Below are positions 57,180-64,000 of a stretch of 64,000 nt of DNA, in pieces (the first letter of the stretch is position 1; every line of letters begins with the position of its first letter). The stretch is from assembly GCF_026230105.1 (NCBI RefSeq), contig NC_079476.1:3865209-3929208 (forward strand), read 5' to 3'. Below the pieces are notes generated by a model. The model was given only the letters and a program-made list of their open reading frames with translations. It searched no databases and had not been told where the DNA came from. The stretch is from Diorhabda sublineata (Eukaryota; Arthropoda; Insecta; Coleoptera; Chrysomelidae). A program made the position numbers and the translations under genes.

Positions 57180-58205
57180 TGAAGCCTCAACATCTGATAA
57201 TTTACCTATAGAAGATTTTTCAAGTGAATTTCCAGATTACATTGTTTCAAAAGATATTTATAGTTTTGACAATCAAAAATCGGGTTTTTTGGCTGAAGTT
57301 GGAACTACAGGTATAGTTTAGACACTGATGTGATCGTCGAAGAGGATCAAGTTGATAGTCTGAGTGCTTCATATCTGGAAATTTACCTATAGAAGATTTT
57401 TCAAGTGAATTTCCAGATTACATTGTTACAAAAGATATTTATAGTTTTGACAATCAAAAATCGGGTTTTTTGGCTAAAGTTGGAACTACAGGTATAGTTT
57501 AGACACTGATGTGATCGTCGAAGAGCATCAAGTTGATAGTCTGAGTGCTTCATATCTGGAAATTTACCTATAGAAGATTTGACAAGTGAATTTCCAGATT
57601 ACATTGTTACAAAAAAAATTGGTAGTTTTGTTAAACAAAAATCGCATTTTTTTGGCTATATCTGGAACCACAGGTATAGTGTAGACACTGATGTGATCGT
57701 CGAAGAGCATCAAGTTGCTAGTCCGAGTGTCTCAACATCTGATAATTTACCTGTAGATGATTTTTCAAATGAATTTTCAGATTCCATTGTTACAAAAGAT
57801 ATTAGTAGTTTTGACAATCAAAAATCGGGTTTTTTGGCTAAAGTTGGAACTACAGGTATAGTTTAGACACTGATGTGATCGTCGAAGAGCATCAAGTTGA
57901 TAGTCTGAGTGCTTCACATCTGGTAATTTACCTATAGAAGATTTTTCAAGTGAATTTCCAAATTACATTGTTTCAAAAGATATTTATAGTTTTGACAATT
58001 AAAAATCGGGTTTTTTGGCTAAAGTTGGAACTACAGGTATAGTTTAGACACTGATGTGATCGTCGAAGAGCATCAAGTTGATAGTCTGAGTGTCTCTACC
58101 TGTAGATGATTTTTCAAATGAATTTTCAGATTCCATTGTTACAAAAAAAAATTAGTAGTTTCGACAAACAAAAATCGACTTTTTGACTGTAGCTGGAACT
58201 AGCAA
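57180..58205 (+). repeat. tandem repeat, ~181-bp unit, six copies, coding-like
   Basis: Taking ATTACATTGT/ATTCCATTGT as landmark, units lie at 57236, 57417, 57598, 57781, 57962 and 58130 (steps 181, 181, 183, 181, 168). Every unit can be read in one frame as SDNLPIEDFSSEFPDYIV, TKDIYSFDNQKSGFLAKVGT and DTDVIVEEHQVDSLSVS-like sequence, and substitutions are fewer than random between copies. The 181-bp period breaks the frame at each junction, except where the 183-bp step keeps it open (57579..57866). Acidic and Ser-rich composition suggests the unit came from a protein with ~60-residue repeats, now decayed, or from one amplified exon piece. No protein family was recognised. Confidence 0.85.
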
Positions 58206-59347
58206 AAACAATTTAACACATAGGGAAATGTTTATGTATCAAGTTCATCGGAATACAACAGCCAAAATATCAAAATTGAAAAAAAATTTGAAGAATGACA
58301 AAAATATGTTACAAACATTGAAGAAGATTTGTGGTATTTGAACATTTGAGTGCATAGAAGAAAATTTGAAAAATATCACGAAATAATTCATTAATTCATA
58401 ATAAAGAGGTATTCATAGTTACGGTACATCAAAACGATAGACTATATAGGGTAAAAATTTTGCTTTCTATCTACAAAAAAGCCTTTACAACCTTTTATTT
58501 CAGCTGTGGTAAATTGATATAGTTTAGTAATTTTACTACTAAAGTTGTACGATATTTTAAGTACATCTGGTATTAATAGATATTGCACATATGCTGGTGA
58601 ACAGATCGACTTAAATATTTTAACGTACCTTGATATATAAATGCGTTAACAAACTTGTATATTTTTTGGCTCACTTGTATTTATAGCAATATTTTTTTTG
58701 TTAAATCACTTGTGTCAGTTTCCATTTAAGTTTGCCTTTTATCTTGGGGTATGTTCTGTGGGCTACAATATTGCTTGGCAGTTGAAGATGGATACTTTGT
58801 AGTCTACGTTCATTGAAATTAAATTGTTTCTTTGGAATTACTACTGTTTTAATTAAAAATTATCTGAGCAATGTTCTTGAAATAAACATAAGGAATTTTT
58901 ATAAATAACGAAAGGAGCTTCAGAAGCTCAACCCCTCTTGTAGTTATTGGTAGTTCTATGTGCAATAGTGGAAAAAAATAAGCTTGGTAGTATAACGTAT
59001 AAGTACTATAACGTAATTCAAATGACCTACTTTGGCATTTTTTTTAAATGTGAATATAACTCGAGATATTGGGGTGCAAATTCAATTCAGAGCATCCTGT
59101 ATAAATTAGAATTTCAAGAAAATATTGTTATATGTCCTGTACAAAATATTATTATGTAAATATGTAATAAGGATAGTGATTTAATAATTGAGAGTAATTT
59201 TGAACGAATATCACATACGGCTGTACTATAATTTTATTGAATAAAATATTTTAAAAAACTTAAGCAAGTAGGCGGTTTTAATGAAAGAAATAATCAACAA
59301 AGTCTTTGAAATTGTCGGTCTTATTAGTAACAGATATCTCATGTCAA
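58206..59347. other. no recognisable gene
   Basis: AT-rich; nothing assigned. A 70-codon frame at 58947..59159 has no motif. Confidence 0.45.
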
Positions 59348-60190
59348 TTAAGGCATGCCTACCAACTGCACAAAGAAGAATAATAAACGCTTCAACTGAT
59401 ATTCCTGTTTTGTATTAAACCGTAAGTCTTTGAAGAGTGGCATCTCTATACTGGGAAAATAAGGTCTGCATAGAGTTGCTGATGCTCCTTTTATTTTATT
59501 TCTCATTTGTACCAAGTAGTTTGTGACTGAATATTTCTCAGAATAAATTAATATGCGACAAGTATTTGTTTCAAATACGTTCGACGAATTCAATTTACAG
59601 CCAAATAAAACATCCATACAATGAAAAACTTTTGGAATATTTATTTTCACTCTAAAATATCTTAGATTTATTCCGCTCTTATCTGTACCTATAGGTTCAT
59701 ATCAACGAATACAGCACGTGGTGTGACATAAATATTTAATTTAATTTTTTTTTTTTTGAAATAACAAAGTTTATTATTTCTCCGGATAAAATGAAGATCT
59801 GACAACAATGTAAATACAAGCATAATACCAACCGTATCGCAAAACCCTTGCGCACACAAAAATGTGTTATCCAGCCTCTTTGTTTTTTCAAAAACGTCAT
59901 GAATCAAATAACTATATTCACCTGTATCACCTGGACAAATTGATGCTGGGAAACATTTTGTTCCAATAAGACGGAACAACTCTTACTGCTACTGACTGCT
60001 ACTTTTGCAGGTCGTCTAAACTTTTGTTTTTGCAATTTGCACTGGCTAGCAATTCATTAAATTTAACCATTTTAGATCTTTTTTTGTTGGATATCTTGTA
60101 GCTATCCATTCTATGTAGAATTTGAACTTTTGTCCTTGAAATGATTTCTGTTACAAAAGTTTTGACAAAGACCGATGTCATTTTTCCCAC
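59348..60190 (-). other. cluster of three unassigned minus-strand frames
   Basis: Three minus-strand frames follow each other: 59999..60190 (63 codons), 59689..59979 (96) and 59348..59650 (100). The second has a hydrophobic stretch, FCDTVGIMLVFTLLSDL, that could span a membrane, preceded by TGEYSYLIHDVFEKTKRLDN. The third is Cys-containing and ends in RLLFFFVQLVGMP. The spacing and the higher than average frame density would fit a decayed multi-exon or transmembrane protein gene (for instance a chemoreceptor), but I see no diagnostic motif. No splice sites were assigned with confidence. Confidence 0.2.
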
Positions 60191-61731
60191 CTTCTAGCAA
60201 AATTAGATATCAAATAAATAGTTCAAAAGTAAAACTTGTTATTATTAAAAAAATTGTAGTTAGAGAACGTCAGTTAAAAACTTTTGCGCCATCCACTATT
60301 AGAAACTGATTGACTACCCTCTAAAAGACATTGATTGGATCTTTGTATAAGAAGGAAGGTAACACGCCAATGAAGATTACAACACTCACATTCCTCAAGT
60401 CTCCTTCGAGGTGTTGAAAATCAACATTGAAAATGAATACTGTATTTCAAATAATCTTGATTTAAAATATGGGAAATTTCACACCGCCAAATGTTATAAC
60501 CACGTATTTTGGATTATTCTGATCTCGCTTTGTCAAATTGCGAATAAAGTTTCTTGTTGATTCACAAGTTCACTGAATATACGAGAAAATTGAATTAATT
60601 CTTATCAACATCACAAAAATCTATAATACAAATACTATGTATTATTCGTTTGAAATTATTTATTCGTAGACCTCAAGGATAACAAAACTTAACTTCCTCT
60701 TCCTTTTGTAGTACTTTGAAAGCTAATTGAAATATTTCGAAAGTTCTTGTAGATTATCCGAATACAGAATAGTAATGGAAAACTTCCAGAATTTTCCACG
60801 AGTATTCCATATTTTTACGAAGAGGTTAAGTTACAATATCAAATTTTCATGAAAATACACAGAAAATTTCTCATTTTACGTTATAAGAAAATATTGAATC
60901 TTTACTAAATTAGATGAAAGATCGGCCTAAACGAAATAACATTTTTAGTGGAAACCAGGTGGATGTCACTAGTGGAAAAACTTGAAAATGTATCACTACT
61001 AGGGGCGGCCACGTAGCCACCACAGAAAAAGGAAACACTTTTTGGCTGGCCATCACTTTTTAAGAGCTTATCCCGAAACGATTCAGCCACGTGGCTAAAA
61101 CGTGGCAGAAGATGGTAGTGTAGATACGTCCACTCAGTGTAACAACTTTTCGCGTTGTTTTTTTTTTCGTACTTTCCATGTCTTTATAATTATAAATAAT
61201 ACATTGTCTCAGTCCAATCCCTATACACAAGAAGATAGCTTAGCGCTTTAAGAACGACGCTGGCCTGTCGAGCGAGCAAGGACGAACGTCATCAGAGTCA
61301 TCAGAGCAGAATCGGCAGCGTCTAGTGAGGTTAGATGTGATTTAACCAATTTTTTCACTTTTAAGAAACTATTCTTCAATTTTTATCGAATTTGAACCAA
61401 CGAAGAATTTGTACAAACATAATTTTTTTGTGTATTTATCCCTTTATCGCTTATGAATATTGTTGGCACCGCACGTACGTTTTTTTCGATACCAACTGTC
61501 CATGTAGGAGTATTTCATAGAAAAAATTAGCACATTATACTAAAATAGAATAATGAAAATAATTAGATGAATATTTTCAATATAATTAATTCTTTATAAT
61601 GTTTAAAAGTTTGTCATTTTCAGAGAACAGGGAGTAGGAAACTTGAAATGACACTTCTAATGTTTATTATTCTCTGAGTAATGTCTTATTTTGAGGGAAA
61701 CATATTTCAAACAATTAAGGGCATCTATTAA
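60191..61731. other. no recognisable gene
   Basis: AT-rich, apart from a GC-richer island at about 60990..61110 and 61240..61330, which includes a CACGTG-centred palindrome (GCCACGTGGC, about 61085..61094). This might be a regulatory region or a decayed exon; nothing else supports either reading. Confidence 0.4.
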
Positions 61732-61733
61732 TA

Positions 61734-62888
61734 AAGGGTGTTCCAAAATTATCTTCACCACTTCAAAAATTGATAACTTCGAACATAAACACGATATTTA
61801 TATTCTGTCTTTTGCATGTATTACTGCAACTAATAAAGTTTTTTATTTCAAAAGGCTGAACAGTTATGTAAAGATGTGAATACCACAACAGAAAGCTTAA
61901 TGCGTGTCATGGTTCATAGAGACGAAATCAGATACACAGGTTCAACGGAACTTCAGGACAAAATTCCAAAGAGATCCACCATCTAGACCCTCCATCCGTA
62001 CATGGCACACAAGCTTTATGAGCACCGGATCAGTATTACATAAAATTGGAGCTGGATAATCCAGCACAAGTCCAGAAAATGATGAACGAATACGGCAGAT
62101 ATTGTTCTTTATATACAGTTGCGTCTGTATGCCTATAAGGTACAGTTACTGCAGGCACTGTTACCAACAGATCGACCAAAACGTGTGGAATTTGCCGTAG
62201 ACATGTTACAACGTATTAAGCTTGTTGAAGATTTCTTGAAAAAGGTGTGTTTCAGTGATGAGTCCACGTTCCACGTGTTTGGTACAATAAATCGCAACAA
62301 CGTACGAATTTGGGGTTCTGAAACCCCACATGCAGTAGTCGAGCTTCAACGAGATAAACCAAAGATTAATGTGTGGTGTGGGCTTATGCACAACAAAATC
62401 ATTGGTCCTTTTTTCTATGGAAACCACAGTTACTGGCTGCGTGTACCTGGATATGCTTCAAAACTTTGCTCTTCCTCAGTTGGAAGAATTACATCCGATT
62501 GTTTACTTCCAACAGGATAGTGCATCACCACACTGGTTGACAGCTGTTCGGCAACACCTCAACGAACTTTTCCCAGCCGAACAAGATCTCCGGATATAAT
62601 ACCCTTCGATTTCTTCTTGTGGGGTTATTTAGAGGACATTGTTTACTGGACACCGGTTAATCACATTGATGACTTGAAACGCCGCATTACACATGCTTTT
62701 AGTACAATTACAGGCGAAATGTTACAGCGTACCTGGCTTGAAATGGATTACCTGGAAGTGCTTAGTGAAGTGTACTAAAAAAACTTTATTAGTTGCAGTA
62801 AAACATGCAAAAGACTGAATATAAAAATCTTATTTATTTTCGAAGTTATGAATTTTTGAAGTTGTAAAGATATTTTTGGAACACCCTC
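61734..62888 (+). mobile_element. Tc1-like element with 113-bp TIRs (DUF4817-type), internally deleted
   Basis: The left end AAGGGTGTTCCAAAATTATC (61734) and the right end (reverse complement GAGGGTGTTCCAAAAATATC, ending 62888) are inverted copies over about 113 bp (61734..61846 and 62776..62888). They share landmarks ATAACTTCGAA, TTTTGCATGT and GCAACTAATAAAGTTTTTT. TA lies outside each end (61732..61733 and 62889..62890). At 1,155 bp it is shorter than an autonomous element should be, and its transposase lacks part of the N-terminal half. It is a relative of the element at 25666..27649, as both have a DUF4817-type N-terminus, but the TIRs are unrelated in sequence and length. Confidence 0.88.
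61880..62778 (+). pseudogene. Tc1-like transposase, broken but with catalytic Asp residues kept
   Basis: Frame pieces read FRTKFQRDPPSRPSIRTWHT and FMSTGSVLHK (61950..62050; DUF4817-type helix-turn-helix, usual F-R-x-x-F-x-x-x-P-P-S-R-x-T-I-x-x-W). After a gap follow LLPTDRPKRVEFAVDMLQRI, KVCFSDESTFHVFGTINRNN (first Asp), INVWCGLMHNKIIGPFF and, one frameshift later, IVYFQQDSASPHW (second Asp). After another stop come PFDFFLWGYLED (third Asp) and QRTWLEMDYLEVLSEVY, ending at 62778, just at the right TIR. All three catalytic acidic residues are readable, unlike in the element at 25666..27649. At least two frameshifts and stops and the loss of ~60-80 residues after the HTH domain leave it inactive. 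Confidence 0.87.
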
Positions 62889-62890
62889 TA

Positions 62891-63524
62891 TATGAAAAAC
62901 TAACAATTTTGAACTATTATCCTTTTTTAAACCAAAACTAACTATTTTTTAATATGCTAATTTTCTCAAACGGTTAGATTTGAACTTAATATTTTGATAT
63001 CAATATTTTCATTAAAAAATTATTCTAAAATCTCTATATATTCCTTCACATAAACTATTGTATTGATTAGGTTTATTTACTTTGGAGAAGCATATTCCAA
63101 TAAGTAAGAAGTTAAAAGGTATTCTTTGAGTCGTTATCTAAATGAAAATCAGCTGATATGTTGAGAGAAGATGTAATAAACCAAAAAGTTACAAGGTTCA
63201 GGCAGCAGAACTAGAAACCCACTCGTTCTCACTGCATCAGATAATAGAATCAGTCAGTGTGAGAATGGAGTTAGACTCGACATTTTTTACTACCGCGATT
63301 GTTTTCGTAATTACGTGATTTTGTTTAACTAAATTATTTTAATAAGTACGTTTTTTTGTGCAATGAATAACGAGACGCACAGATTAATTGGGTCTTACTT
63401 GATAAAATGTATTTCGTAAGTTTATTATGAACCATTTACGAAATGTAATACGTGAATAACGGCAAAGTTTTAGAATTAGTTATTACGCGGATGATCCAAG
63501 AAGTACCAGGCCTGATTTACAGAT
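62891..63524. other. no recognisable gene
   Basis: AT-rich; nothing assigned. Confidence 0.45.
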
Positions 63525-64000
63525 GGGGGTAGTTGCTTGGAAAATACCACAGTATTATAAAGTACACAATCTATACAGCATATGTATCTAGTATGAAGAC
63601 GCCACGTTGTTTAGTATTTGTTTGGTAGCCATCAATAGTGACCGTTTTCAGTGAATTTGTAAACATGGAAAAAATGGATCATCGTTATGTACTTTAATTT
63701 GAAAGGCGTTAGCCCAACCAATTTATAAGCTGAACTAGATTCTACTCTGATTTTAAACGCGGTCGTACGACCTGCAAAGAGCAGCATCGCAGTGGTCACT
63801 ATAACTCCAGGAATGTTGAAGAAAATCCACTGAAAGTATGTTAGCTAGCAGACATACACGCACATTTCAAAAAGTGAAGTACATCGCATATTGGCTTGGA
63901 CATGAGAAAGCTGTGCGCAAGATGTGCGCCACGTTTGCTAACAATGGAACAATAGAAGCATCTTAAAGATTTTTCCTTCGAGTGTTTGACAAAGTCTCAC
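63525..64000 (+). pseudogene. mariner transposase relic, family C copy 2, cut by the window edge
   Basis: Aligns to 55245..55800: shared blocks include ACACAATCTAT, CAGCATATGTATC, ACGCCACGTTGTTTAGTATT, TTTTCAGTGAATTTGTAAAC, ATCGTTATGT and GTGCGCAAGATG. Translated, it holds HRYVL (start), the ELDSTL region, FKRGRTTCKEQHRSGHYNS, NVEENPLK and MRKLCARCAPRLLTMEQ in several frames. The start codon context (AACATGGAAAAAATGGATCA) is better kept than in copy 1. The catalytic domain lies outside the window. Small indels break the frame already in the N-terminal half. Confidence 0.85.

Noticed and set aside
57579..57866. 95-codon open frame as a standalone gene
   Set aside because: It is open only because one repeat step is 183 bp. 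Other units of the same repeat shift frame, and no start context or flanking exon is evident.
61080..61330. CpG-richer stretch with a CACGTG palindrome as a promoter
   Set aside because: Only one motif; no supporting cluster or exon. Too weak to list as a regulatory feature.
1..64000. tRNA, rRNA or snRNA genes
   Set aside because: I looked for B-box-like GGTTCGA(A/N)TCC and known snRNA ends and found none that pair into a plausible structure. A covariance-model scan would be decisive.

Overview
This window looks like AT-rich intergenic and intronic DNA from an insect or other arthropod nuclear genome. There are no operons and no long intact genes; the longest open frame is 190 codons and belongs to a broken transposase. 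The evidence for an arthropod is the density of mariner and Tc1-like transposon relics, several clades of non-LTR retrotransposon tails, a short run of TTAGG (the arthropod telomere pentamer), and one well-preserved Wnt exon. The insect order cannot be told from the sequence alone.

Layout. 0-10 kb: a hAT relic, a mariner relic (family A), the RNase H end of an I/R1-like LINE, a mariner relic of family B, a short tandem repeat, a weak LINE RT fragment and a 1.3-kb fold-back element. 10.3-13.2 kb: a composite element carrying about 14 tandem copies of a ~186-bp unit. 14.2 kb: a promoter-like cluster of palindromes. 15.8-23.9 kb: a 60-bp MITE, a jockey-like RT relic, a second mariner A copy, a second fold-back element and a LINE tail. 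25.6-28.2 kb: a mariner B relic split by a complete 1,984-bp Tc1-like element with 394-bp terminal inverted repeats. 29.7-34.6 kb: a LINE tail, the Wnt exon (minus strand), a broken RpL4 fragment, a hAT relic and a third mariner B fragment. 35.5-39.95 kb: a second copy of the composite element, with about 22 units of a 185-bp repeat. 40.4-41.3 kb: two LINE tails of different clades side by side. 42.9 kb: ten TTAGG-like pentamers. 44.9-51.9 kb: a LINE graveyard plus a Tigger/jerky-like pogo relic. 55.2-56.3 and 63.5-64.0 kb: two copies of a third mariner family (C). 57.2-58.2 kb: a 181-bp repeat with coding-like units. 61.7-62.9 kb: a second Tc1-like element with a DUF4817-like N terminus and 113-bp TIRs.

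The only convincing host coding sequence is the Wnt exon at 31279..31514, with matching splice acceptor and donor. RpL4 is a decayed fragment. The rest is mostly dead transposons and DNA in which nothing was recognised. The most unusual structures are the two tandem-array-bearing composite elements: they share termini, but their arrays were expanded and homogenised separately. All family assignments were made by eye from conserved motifs, without database searches.
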